Part shown: piece after piece, positions 25,814-33,864 of the stretch
Numbering within the stretch: position 1 is the stretch's first letter
How the letters are laid out: the number at the start of each line of letters is the position of its first letter
Assembly: GCA_035652095.1 (NCBI GenBank)
Contig: DASREM010000045.1
Location: 1-64,000, forward strand
DNA from: DASREM01 sp035652095
GTDB taxonomy: Bacteria; Acidobacteriota; Terriglobia; Terriglobales; Acidobacteriaceae
Length of the DNA: 64,000 nt
Direction of reading: 5' to 3'
Notes under the pieces: generated by a model
Seen by the model: only the letters and a program-made list of their open reading frames with translations
Databases searched by the model: none
What the model was told of the DNA's origin: nothing
Made by a program: the position numbers and the translations under genes

Positions 25814-28063
25814 TTATCGTGCCACTCGCGTCTGCGTGACGCTTGGGTTCGCGTCGTTTCCTTCTACGAGCACCCTATCATCGTGCCTAAAGAAAGTCAA
25901 CGAAACCCCGGTAATTTTGCCCCGTTCGGCATCAAAAATGCTAGGAGTTCCACCGCTCAAAGTGAATTTGTCCTCCGCCGCCGTGTAAACCAGCTTTTCC
26001 CCCACCGCCCTTCGCTTCGGTTCCGTGATCACGACATTCCGCGAGGCCACAATCCGGTCGAGTTTGGCTGCGCCCGGTTCCGCGGTTTTCTTGGCCTGAC
26101 CGCTGGGCAGCATGAAGACATCCATCACATCCGAAGTCACCGTCACATCGCTGCCCCGTGCCGTCGCTCCGCCTTCGAAGTGCGCCTTGCGGTCCTGGTC
26201 GGTATAGGTGAGTTGATTTGCGGTCACCGTCACCGGAGTGACTTTTCCGCTTTGATCGGTTTGCACCAGCACCGTGGACACAGTTCGGTTCGATGAACCA
26301 TGCGCTACCACGGTGCGGCGATTGCGATCGAATTCAATGGACGGCGCTTCCACGATGTTTGCGTCCTGCCACAGGCGGGCGTCCCCGGTATAGGTTGCAA
26401 TCGCAGGACTCTCATGCGCGGTCATGAGCTTTGACGTGACGTGCACCGGGCTCGAGGAGGCCAACAGAGCTCCATTCGCTTGCGGCTTCAGGTCGCTGTA
26501 GGTACTTTTGACGTCGCCGTCGGCAACCGCATCTCCGGTAGTGCGGTTCAATCGCATGCTGCGAGCTGTGGTAGTCAGGCCGCCTTCCACAATCCGCGGC
26601 GAACCCGTCAGCACCAGTATCTGGTCCGACGGCGTGTAGCGTGCGCGGTCCGCCCAAGCCTGGCGTGCATCATCGGCGTAGGTCACGCCACCCTGCTGCA
26701 CCACCGATTGAATTCCTGATCCAGGCTGGAAGAACGCGTCCGCCGAGTTGCTGAGGCTGACCTTATCGTGCTGGCCGGGATTGCTGCTTACGATGCGGGC
26801 GTTTGGGGCGCCATGAATCGCCGTAAGCTGTCCCTGGCCATCGAACTTCGCTTCAAATCTTCCCGCCGTGACTACCGTGTGCTGGCCGGTGGCGCCGCCA
26901 GGAGGCTGCATCGCTATCTGCGCGGCTCCGGAAGTTTCCGCACCCTGCATGCGACGTCCGCCGGCCACATGGAAATCCACCGCCGCCGCGCTCAGTTCCA
27001 TGTCCTGCGCATTCTGGGCGCCCGGCTTCGCGTGCTGCAGCAGGTGAACATTGCCCGCGCTGTGCACCGTCTGCACCAGGTTCTTTCCGCTGAAATCCAC
27101 TTTGACCCGTTCCGCCGAGCCGCGCACCTGCTGGGGGCCCGATCCTTCGGTTTGCACATTTCCGCTGAAGATGGCATGGCGCAGTTGACTGCTGGGCCCT
27201 CCGGACATGACAAGCTCCAGTTCATCGGAACGCGTGTGGGTGGGCTGCGCCCCGCTGGTCTGAATCTGCACCTCTCCGGACGCCAGCACCCGGGTCAGCG
27301 AATTGTCGGCGCCAAGGAAGAGCGTGGTCGTGTCGGCCACGGCGTTCTGCGTCCTGCTTCGAACCTGCGCGCGGTCCAGAACGACGACCCGCGGATCCTT
27401 TGTGATTGCGCCGTGCTCGGCGTTCACGGTGATCGGATTCACGCCGGTGAAAACCACGTTAACCTTCGACTGCAGGTTCATGAGCCCGTTTTTTGCCGTG
27501 TACTTCACGCCCACCGCCGAGCCCGTTGCCTGCGGAATACTGAAATCCACCTGCGAATCGGTGTAAGCGTCTCCGCTCTTCTGGTTGAAGACGAGGCCGC
27601 GGGTTTTCAGGTGGATGGGGTTTCTCATCTCCTTGGGAGGAGCCTGATCAGGATTGGTCAGGCCAGCGGGGTTCGACTCCAGGTCAATCTGCACTTCTCC
27701 CTTCGAGGTGACATCACCAGACTTGGGATCGTATTCAAAATCGGAGCCATAGATCTGGTCAAAGCGGCTGGCATCGCGGCCGTAGAGCGTAATGCTCACA
27801 TCATGCAGTTCGGCTCGCCCACCTTCTTTGTACTGAATGGCCTTGCTCGCCTGCACCTTGAACAACGTCCGTCCCTGCTCGGACTTCGACATGGTGAAGC
27901 CTTGCGCGCTCTGCTGGATCTCGATGCCGATCTTGCCGGGGACTTCCTTGAGCGCGTCACGCAGCCGCCAGCGCGCGTAGAAATACGTTCCCGCGACCAG
28001 GACCATCATAAGAATGGCTCCTGCCGCAAACCAGCGACGAAGGCGGGGAATCTGCACCGGCAT
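25814..28063 (-). CDS. Fused LptC-LptA LPS transport protein
   Basis: The 749-residue protein has an N-terminal anchor helix (RRWFAAGAILMMVLVAGTYFYARW), then an LptC-like domain (IGIEIQQSAQGFTMSKSEQGRTLFKVQASKAI, cited in part as GFTMSKSEQGRTLFKV). Several OstA/LptA-like beta-jellyroll stretches follow (for example TTGDAVADGDVKSTY, DRKAHFEGGATARGSDVTV, LVYTAAEDKFTLSGG). It would bridge LPS from LptB2FG across the periplasm as one polypeptide in place of separate LptC and LptA. It heads the lptCA-lptB-rpoN-hpf order. Typical LptC is about 190 residues and LptA about 185, so the middle is much expanded. Domain boundaries are approximate. Confidence 0.85.
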   Translation of the reverse strand: MPVQIPRLRRWFAAGAILMMVLVAGTYFYARWRLRDALKEVPGKIGIEIQQSAQGFTMSKSEQGRTLFKVQASKAIQYKEGGRAELHDVSITLYGRDASRFDQIYGSDFEYDPKSGDVTSKGEVQIDLESNPAGLTNPDQAPPKEMRNPIHLKTRGLVFNQKSGDAYTDSQVDFSIPQATGSAVGVKYTAKNGLMNLQSKVNVVFTGVNPITVNAEHGAITKDPRVVVLDRAQVRSRTQNAVADTTTLFLGADNSLTRVLASGEVQIQTSGAQPTHTRSDELELVMSGGPSSQLRHAIFSGNVQTEGSGPQQVRGSAERVKVDFSGKNLVQTVHSAGNVHLLQHAKPGAQNAQDMELSAAAVDFHVAGGRRMQGAETSGAAQIAMQPPGGATGQHTVVTAGRFEAKFDGQGQLTAIHGAPNARIVSSNPGQHDKVSLSNSADAFFQPGSGIQSVVQQGGVTYADDARQAWADRARYTPSDQILVLTGSPRIVEGGLTTTARSMRLNRTTGDAVADGDVKSTYSDLKPQANGALLASSSPVHVTSKLMTAHESPAIATYTGDARLWQDANIVEAPSIEFDRNRRTVVAHGSSNRTVSTVLVQTDQSGKVTPVTVTANQLTYTDQDRKAHFEGGATARGSDVTVTSDVMDVFMLPSGQAKKTAEPGAAKLDRIVASRNVVITEPKRRAVGEKLVYTAAEDKFTLSGGTPSIFDAERGKITGVSLTFFRHDDRVLVEGNDANPSVTQTRVAR

Positions 28064-28251
28064 GAAGTTCTAGTCTAATGGATGCGTCACTCGGGGGAAG
28101 AGATCTGGAGTCTATAGGGGATTACCACTGCCCGCAGGCACGGACGCATGGCAGAAGGCTCAAAAAGGACTCTCGACCAGATCAGGTTCTTCTTGAATGC
28201 TTCGGGAACCTTGTTCGAAGCATCTATGGTAACGATACGACAGGAGAGGCG

Positions 28252-29241
28252 ATGCAAAGACGCAAGCTGGGAAAAAGCACACTGGAAGTTTCTGCCATCG
28301 GATTCGGTTGCATGGGTCTGAGTTTTGGCTACGGACCCGCCGTGGATAAGCAGCACGGAATTTCCATCCTCCGCGCCGCAGTCGATCGAGGAGTTACCTT
28401 CTTCGATACCGCAGAGGTATACGGCCCCTACGCCAACGAGGAACTTGTGGGTGAGGCTCTCGCTCCCGTTCGTCGCGAAGTGGTCATCGCCACCAAATTC
28501 GGCTTCAAAATCGATGCCGAAGGCAAGCAGGCAGGTCTGGACAGCCGGCCCGAGCATATCAAGCAGGTCGCCGAAGCCTCACTGCAGCGCCTGAAGACCG
28601 ATGTCATCGACCTGTTCTATCAGCATCGTGTCGATCCAGACGTTCCCATCGAAGACGTCGCCGGAGCGGTGAAGGACCTGATCCAGCAAGGCAAAGTGAA
28701 ACACTTCGGGCTCTCGGAGGCGGGGGTTCAGGTGATTCGGCGGGCTCATGCTGTTCAGCCGGTGACCGCTCTGCAAAGCGAATACTCGTTATGGTGGAGA
28801 GAGCCGGAACAGGAGATCCTGCGCACGCTTGAAGAACTGGGAATTGGCTTCGTCCCATTCAGTCCGCTGGGTAGAGGCTTCCTGACGGGCGCGATCAAAG
28901 AAGATACGCAGTTCGACGCAGCCGACTTCCGCAACACCGTCCCGCGGTTCTCTCCGGAGAACCGGAAGGCGAACCAGGCGCTTGTCGATCTGGTCAGCAA
29001 ATTTGCCGCCCGGAAAAAAGCGACCTCCGCTCAGATCGCCCTGGCCTGGGTCTTGGCACAAAAACCCTGGATCGTGCCTATACCCGGCACTACCAAACTC
29101 CATCGCCTGGAAGAAAATCTGGGCGCGGTCCATGTCGAACTGAGCGCCGAAGATCTTCGCCAGATGGATGAGGCGACCGCAAACATCGAATTACGAGGCG
29201 ACCGGTATTCCGAAGGTGCACAACGTTTGATCAATCGGTGA
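28252..29241 (+). CDS. Aldo/keto reductase
   Basis: The 329-residue protein fits the AKR family of about 320-340 residues. The catalytic tetrad is visible: Asp in FFDTAEVYG, Tyr in the same block, Lys in VVIATKFGF and His in DLFYQHRVDP. The C-terminal NADPH site is PIPGTTKLHRLEENLGA. The FSPLGRGFLTGAI block places it with AKR13/YajO-type enzymes that reduce aldehydes. The ATG at 28252 has AGGAG at 28242-28246; the open frame extends upstream to 28078 without a site. It is divergent from lptCA and convergent with the DUF4139 gene. Confidence 0.92.
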   Translation: MQRRKLGKSTLEVSAIGFGCMGLSFGYGPAVDKQHGISILRAAVDRGVTFFDTAEVYGPYANEELVGEALAPVRREVVIATKFGFKIDAEGKQAGLDSRPEHIKQVAEASLQRLKTDVIDLFYQHRVDPDVPIEDVAGAVKDLIQQGKVKHFGLSEAGVQVIRRAHAVQPVTALQSEYSLWWREPEQEILRTLEELGIGFVPFSPLGRGFLTGAIKEDTQFDAADFRNTVPRFSPENRKANQALVDLVSKFAARKKATSAQIALAWVLAQKPWIVPIPGTTKLHRLEENLGAVHVELSAEDLRQMDEATANIELRGDRYSEGAQRLINR

Positions 29242-29357
29242 GCGCGAGTGATGCGATCATTCGCAGAGGCAAGACCTGATTCTCCGCAGGCAGGTCTTTC
29301 GTCGCGCGCTGCCCACGGGATACGGCGACTGATGCTCATCCGTGAGGAAACGGGTCG

Positions 29358-31736
29358 CTAGAAACTCTCTTCCAGCGCCAACTGCTGAACAAACTCGTCC
29401 AGCCGATCCTTCGCTTTCGAAGATTGCGCCTGCAGATCGTTGATCTGCTTCCCCAAGCTATTGAGGCTGTCTTCCTGCGAGTCAAGCTGCCTGGTGTAGC
29501 GCTGGACGAGCGCCTTCTCCTCGGAAGTTCCTTTGAGCGCCTTCATGTTCTCGCGTACCCGCGCCTGATCCTTCGTGATGCGATCCACCTCCGCCTGCTT
29601 CGAGCGTTGCTGCGCCTCGATTCCGGCAATCTCGTTCTCGTGATCCAGCACCTGGCGCAACACCTGCTGCAGCCTGGGGCTGATCCGGTTGTCCGCCAGC
29701 AACACAGTCAATTGCTTGAGTTGATCGTCCTCCAGGTCGGCGAGTTCAAAGCGGGTTTCCAGCGGCTGGTACTCTTCCACTTTCAGTTCCTCGCTCTTGT
29801 TCGCTACAACGCCAACTCGAAAGCGCAGGTAGGACGCCGTTGTCTCCTCCGGTTTGACACCCTCGGCTAACTTCCAGCCCTGTCGCGAAGGATGCTCGAT
29901 GATCACCTGCCGCGGCTGCGAGTCGGAATTGCGCAACGTGTAAGTATGCGTCTCGCGCATCTCCCGCGTGGCGATCATGATCCCCTTCGCGATAGTCACG
30001 CGGCTGATTGGCTTTTCGGTGTCGTCGCTTTCCGCCTTGATGCGCAGCGCCGGATCGGCGGCATACGAAATGAGCCGTCGTTCGGCGGGATGCAGCGTCT
30101 CGATCAAGCCCTCGCCGGAGAAGGTATCGCCCTGCACAATGTTGAACGTCCCCGAGTCGAGCGTGAGCCCACTGGTGTTCGTCAGCCAGAGCGCGCGCCG
30201 GATTTCGTTCGACTGCTCATTCCAGATCGACACGTTCTCGGCATCGACCCGCGACTGCAAGATCGGCACCAGCGCCGACTGGTTCTTGCCGATTGTGATC
30301 TTCTGCTTCAGGTTGTATTCGAAGTAGTCGCCGAGATCTTTGCTTTCGGCTTCGATGCGCTGTTTGGAAACGGCCACCGCAAGGCTCGATTCCTCAGTCT
30401 GCACTTGCATGGCTTGGCCCGCCACTTCCACCGCCTCGCTACTGGCTCCAACCTCCAGCCGCGCGTGGATCTCGTTGTTCCTTCCTACACCCAGGTAAAA
30501 GCTGGTAAGTTCGAAACGCTTGAACCCGGGTTTGCTCACGAACAAAGCAGAATTGCCTGCCGGCACGTTATAGAACTGATAGGTACCGCGCGCGTCGGTG
30601 GTAGTTGTTTGCGACTGGCCGGTCTCCTCATTCCTGACTGTTACGCGAGCACCCGCGACCACTGCCCCACTCATGTCCGTCACCGTTCCGTGCAACCCGC
30701 CGTTGCCGCCGGAATACGTGAAGCTGCCTGCCGCAATTCCTCCGCTAGCGCCTGAAGGTGCCGTCGGCGGTGGCGCAGCTTCCTGCAGCGTCCCTTCATG
30801 CTCCTGCGGCGTGAGCATTACCGACTCCGGCAATTGCACAACCGGCCGGCGCGTGTAGTAGGGCTGCGAGATGTCCTGAATAAACGATTGGGGCGCACCT
30901 GCAATCAACGACAGTTGCACATTATTCCAGTCTTCCCCGACCGTGTTGTCCACGATTGCCCAGCCTTGCAGCAGAGGCTTCTCGTTCGGCTTGTCGGAAA
31001 AGATGATTCGATACGTGCTCTTCCAGATCGGCACCTCGCTGATGTAGCTGACGAAAATATCCCGATCTCCCGCGCCAGTGGCCGTGAGCGTCATGCGCCG
31101 AAGATCGCGGGCACGAGACGATCCGATCAGGCTAAGGTAACGCCCGACTTCATCGTTCAACTCGCGTTCCGCCAGGCGTACCGAGGTTGCCGGACCCAGC
31201 TCGAAATTGCGCATCTCGCCCCCGTCGCTGACGATGGAGAACTCCGTCACATCAATGTAGTCGCCCTTGCCATTGCTGCGCCGCACCCTCTCCACGCTGA
31301 GCAGGCGGCCCGTGGCGCTCGCCGGTCCACTCTTCACCTCGACCCGCGCGCCACGCAGGGCAGTGAGAAAATCTTCGCGCGTCACCTGTTCTCCGAAGGG
31401 CAGCCGTAACGCCCGCAGGCGCTCATTTAATGGAGCAATCGAGTTATAGCGGACGCTGCTGATGCGTCCTTCGCCGAGATCCACAGCGGTCAGCGACTTG
31501 AGCACGTCGTTCAACTGCGCGGTGGTGAAATCAATGATGAGGTCCTGGTTGCCGCGTACGTGTGTCGAGTGCTCGAAATAGCCGATGCCGTTTTTGTAAA
31601 GCACAACCCGCTTGACGGGCAGCCGGTCCCCTGTGGCGTTGGGAGAAAGAGTTTCAGTCGCGCTCTTCGAATTTACTTTTTGTGAATATGCGAAACCAGA
31701 AAAGAGCAGAACTGCGATCAGAACCGACTGGCGCAT
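29358..31736 (-). CDS. DUF4139 secreted protein with inserted carboxypeptidase-regulatory domain
   Basis: The 792-residue protein has a signal peptide (MRQSVLIAVLLFSGFAYSQ). The N-terminal part (VVLYKNGIGYFEHS ... QLNDVLKSLTAVDLG) and the beta-rich middle (EVPIWKSTYRIIF, GWAIVDNTVGEDWNNVQLSLIAG) fit DUF4139. A CarboxypepD_reg-like beta-sandwich is inserted at about residues 335-420 (LHGTVTDMSGAVVAGARVTV ... GTYQFYNVPAGNSALFVSKPGF). DUF4139 strands then resume, and the C-terminal 120 residues form a coiled coil (EAQQRSKQAEVDRITKDQ). AAGGAG precedes the ATG at 31736. Surface or periplasmic; function unknown. Confidence 0.8.
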   Translation of the reverse strand: MRQSVLIAVLLFSGFAYSQKVNSKSATETLSPNATGDRLPVKRVVLYKNGIGYFEHSTHVRGNQDLIIDFTTAQLNDVLKSLTAVDLGEGRISSVRYNSIAPLNERLRALRLPFGEQVTREDFLTALRGARVEVKSGPASATGRLLSVERVRRSNGKGDYIDVTEFSIVSDGGEMRNFELGPATSVRLAERELNDEVGRYLSLIGSSRARDLRRMTLTATGAGDRDIFVSYISEVPIWKSTYRIIFSDKPNEKPLLQGWAIVDNTVGEDWNNVQLSLIAGAPQSFIQDISQPYYTRRPVVQLPESVMLTPQEHEGTLQEAAPPPTAPSGASGGIAAGSFTYSGGNGGLHGTVTDMSGAVVAGARVTVRNEETGQSQTTTTDARGTYQFYNVPAGNSALFVSKPGFKRFELTSFYLGVGRNNEIHARLEVGASSEAVEVAGQAMQVQTEESSLAVAVSKQRIEAESKDLGDYFEYNLKQKITIGKNQSALVPILQSRVDAENVSIWNEQSNEIRRALWLTNTSGLTLDSGTFNIVQGDTFSGEGLIETLHPAERRLISYAADPALRIKAESDDTEKPISRVTIAKGIMIATREMRETHTYTLRNSDSQPRQVIIEHPSRQGWKLAEGVKPEETTASYLRFRVGVVANKSEELKVEEYQPLETRFELADLEDDQLKQLTVLLADNRISPRLQQVLRQVLDHENEIAGIEAQQRSKQAEVDRITKDQARVRENMKALKGTSEEKALVQRYTRQLDSQEDSLNSLGKQINDLQAQSSKAKDRLDEFVQQLALEESF

Positions 31737-31820
31737 GCAGACTCCTTCGTAACCGGGAAGTCTAGCAATCTCAAGTAGAGACAGTGAGTAACTACTCAGG
31801 CGCAGTCGGGAGATGTGCAA

Positions 31821-32302
31821 ACGTCCCTGTCACACTAGAGCCCTTCTCATCCCGGTTCGGCTGTAAGTCCGGTGCAAGCCCTGCCTTTCTGTTCTACGAA
31901 AGAGGGGAAGGCGACCAGTTCGCCCTCCTCCGAGCGCTCGCCGGTCCATTCGCTATCGGCCGTATCAACTGTCGCCCAGGATGCCCCTGGAAGGCGCTCG
32001 GCTGCTCCACAATCGCGTTCGACCTGGCCTCACGAGGGAAACCTCATCCGGGAGTACGGAGGCCCTGAAATCGCCTCTAATCGCAAAGTTTACTTTAAGC
32101 ATATATATTATGTACATAAATGTATGCATGACACAGCTGCTCGAACAAATGTCATGGAAAGAGGGCCATTCGTCCTCACCCCAACTATGAGTCAAAAAAC
32201 TCCCTCGTCGTTTCTCCGGGTTCAAACGCCCGGCGCTTTGTCACACTCTTTTGACACAGCGCCATGTTCTTTTCGCTACCCTGTCAGTCCTCGGAGGAAT
32301 GC
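31821..32302. other. Long unassigned leader/intergenic region
   Basis: About 480 bp with no convincing gene. Positions 31840-32075 are GC-rich with several short complementary segments, for example GGTTCGGCTGTAAGTCCGG, the pair TTCTACGAAAG and GAGGGGAAGGCG, and CCTCACGAGGG. Positions 32090-32150 are unusually AT-rich (TATATATTATGTACAT). It may hold a structured RNA, a decayed element, or the promoters of the two divergent secreted-protein genes. It matches no riboswitch class I can recall. Confidence 0.35.
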
Positions 32303-33358
32303 ATGAAAATTCTGTGCCTGATTGGCATTGCCATGCTGCTGTGCCTGGGGGCGGGCGCTCAGACCAACAGCTACACCGTCACACCCATCATCGACAACAC
32401 ACAAGATCCCAACCTGGTGAATCCCTGGGGGCTGTCGCGGCCGATCCGGGCCAGCATCCCGGAAAACGAATGGTGGACTTCGGACAACGTCACCGGGGTC
32501 ACCACGCTTTATTCGGCTGACAAATCGGGAATCCAATCCATGTCGCCGCTGGTGATTACCATTCCGACCGCGATGGGCATTGGCACCGGCAGTCCGACCG
32601 GCACGGCCTACAATCCCGGCAACGGCCCTGGGCCGGGACCCAACAACTTCGCCTTTGCCACGCTGGACGGCACCATCTCCAACTGGAACGCGGGCGAGTT
32701 GCCCAGCCAGCCGCAAGGCGGGTGCCTTGACTGCCACGTCGGCAGCGCCACGGTCAAGGTGAACAACTTTGCGAAGGGAGCTTCCTATACCGGACTCACG
32801 ATTGCGACCAATCCCACCACCCGCTCCTCCGCGTATTACGCGGCCAATAACAACGGGCGGGTGGAAGCCTATGACGCGGCAACTTTCGCTCCCGTCCCGC
32901 TGACTGGACGGTTCACCGATCCCATGATCCCCGCGGGCTATCGCGCGTACGGGATCCAGGCCGTCGGCGCCAGGATCTGGGTGACCTTCTTCAATGGCAT
33001 TGCCGGAGGCTTCGTGGACGCCTTCGACGCGAACGGAATACGCAAGGTGCGGCTCGCGCAAGGATCGTTCAGCGAGCCCTGGGGCATCGTTCAGGCCCCG
33101 GCAAATTTCGGCGCCTTCAGCAACATGCTGCTGATCGGCAACGTCAGCAGTGGATTCATTGCCGCGTTCGATCCGAACACGGGAGCATTCAAAGGCTTCC
33201 TGAACGATGCCAACGGCAACCCCATCACGCTTCCCGGCCTGTGGGGACTTTCATTCGGAAACGGCAGCAAGAAATCTGGTCCGGTCAACACGCTTTACTA
33301 CGCAGCCGGCGGGGTGGATGAGTTGACGGGTGTGTTTGGAGCGATCACCGCCAATTAG
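32303..33358 (+). CDS. TIGR03118 family secreted protein
   Basis: The 351-residue protein has a signal peptide (MKILCLIGIAMLLCLGAGAQ). The family pattern follows: DPNLVNPWGLSRP, NEWWTSDNVTGVTTLY, a Gly/Pro-rich PGNGPGPGPNNFAFATLDG loop, AYYAANNNGRVEAYDAATF, EPWGIVQAPANFG, NVSSGFIAAFDPNTG and LPGLWGLSFGNGS. This is likely a secreted beta-propeller of unknown function. GGAGGA precedes the ATG at 32303. Many acidobacterial homologues end in a sorting tail; here the protein ends FGAITAN without one. Confidence 0.88.
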   Translation: MKILCLIGIAMLLCLGAGAQTNSYTVTPIIDNTQDPNLVNPWGLSRPIRASIPENEWWTSDNVTGVTTLYSADKSGIQSMSPLVITIPTAMGIGTGSPTGTAYNPGNGPGPGPNNFAFATLDGTISNWNAGELPSQPQGGCLDCHVGSATVKVNNFAKGASYTGLTIATNPTTRSSAYYAANNNGRVEAYDAATFAPVPLTGRFTDPMIPAGYRAYGIQAVGARIWVTFFNGIAGGFVDAFDANGIRKVRLAQGSFSEPWGIVQAPANFGAFSNMLLIGNVSSGFIAAFDPNTGAFKGFLNDANGNPITLPGLWGLSFGNGSKKSGPVNTLYYAAGGVDELTGVFGAITAN

Positions 33359-33361
33359 AGT

Positions 33362-33515
33362 TCCTGAAGGATCTTGCGTGTACGAAGTGTGCTGTCGTGC
33401 ACGCGAGATCCCTCGCCTGCGGCTCGGGATGACGCCAGTTACGTGATTTCAATTCTTTGCAGACCTCATCCTGAGGAGGGCGGCAGCGCAGGGCAGGTCC
33501 CTCGCTGCACCCGGC
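33362..33515. repeat. ORF-less copy of the GIY-YIG-cassette repeat
   Basis: Read on the minus strand, 33362-33437 closely matches 53622-53693, with about 90% identity over 72 bp by eye. Shared blocks include CATCCCGAGCCGCAGGCGAG, GGGATCT and CGTGCACGACAGCAC. Positions 33467-33515 resemble the right arm (CATCCTGAGGAGGGCGG). The element is internally self-complementary: 33368-33385 pairs with 33395-33412. It lies between two convergent genes (stops at 33358 and 33531). Confidence 0.75.
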
Positions 33516-33530
33516 CTGTCCTGATTTTCT

Positions 33531-33791
33531 CTAATCGCCGCGCTCTTCCATCATCACGCGACGCAGCACGCGGTTCATTCGGGTCTGGTACCCGCGACCC
33601 TTTTTCTTGAACCAGGCGAGCACGTCGGCATCCACGCGCAGGGTCACCGGCTTCTTGATGGGACGGTAGAGGGAGCCCACTTCTTCCATAGGGCTGGAGC
33701 GTTTTGAGGTTTCCGCTGACGCTCTCAAGCTGCGCAGCGTCACACTTTTCTTTCGCTTATTCCTGGGAACTCTCTTTTTTTTATGTTTCAT
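33531..33791 (-). CDS. BrnA-like antitoxin, orphan
   Basis: The 86-residue protein has a very basic N-terminus (MKHKKKRVPRNKRKK). A BrnA-type C-terminal ribbon-helix-helix follows: PIKKPVTLRVDADVLAWFKKKGRGYQTRMNRVLRRVM. In BrnTA modules the toxin BrnT precedes BrnA; here the upstream neighbour is recJ and no BrnT-like ORF is present within 2 kb. It is therefore an orphan DNA-binding protein or a remnant. No clear ribosome-binding site is seen; the upstream 33795-33830 is AT-rich with a TAATAT-like -10. Confidence 0.7.
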   Translation of the reverse strand: MKHKKKRVPRNKRKKSVTLRSLRASAETSKRSSPMEEVGSLYRPIKKPVTLRVDADVLAWFKKKGRGYQTRMNRVLRRVMMEERGD

Positions 33792-33864
33792 TTAGATATG
33801 GATATCCGAAAGATGTATGCACATATTAGCAGGTACGGATGAACCCTCGGAACCTTTCTGCCGC

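Noticed and set aside
31850..32100. Possible cobalamin riboswitch (AAGTCCGGTGCAAGCC resembles part of the family core)
   Set aside because: The conserved B12-box and the GCAACTGT-type core are missing in the right order on both strands, and neither flanking gene is B12-related.
31872..32306. 144-codon plus-strand ORF before the TIGR03118 gene
   Set aside because: Low-complexity Ser/Arg-rich composition and overlap with the well-supported TIGR03118 start; no family resemblance.
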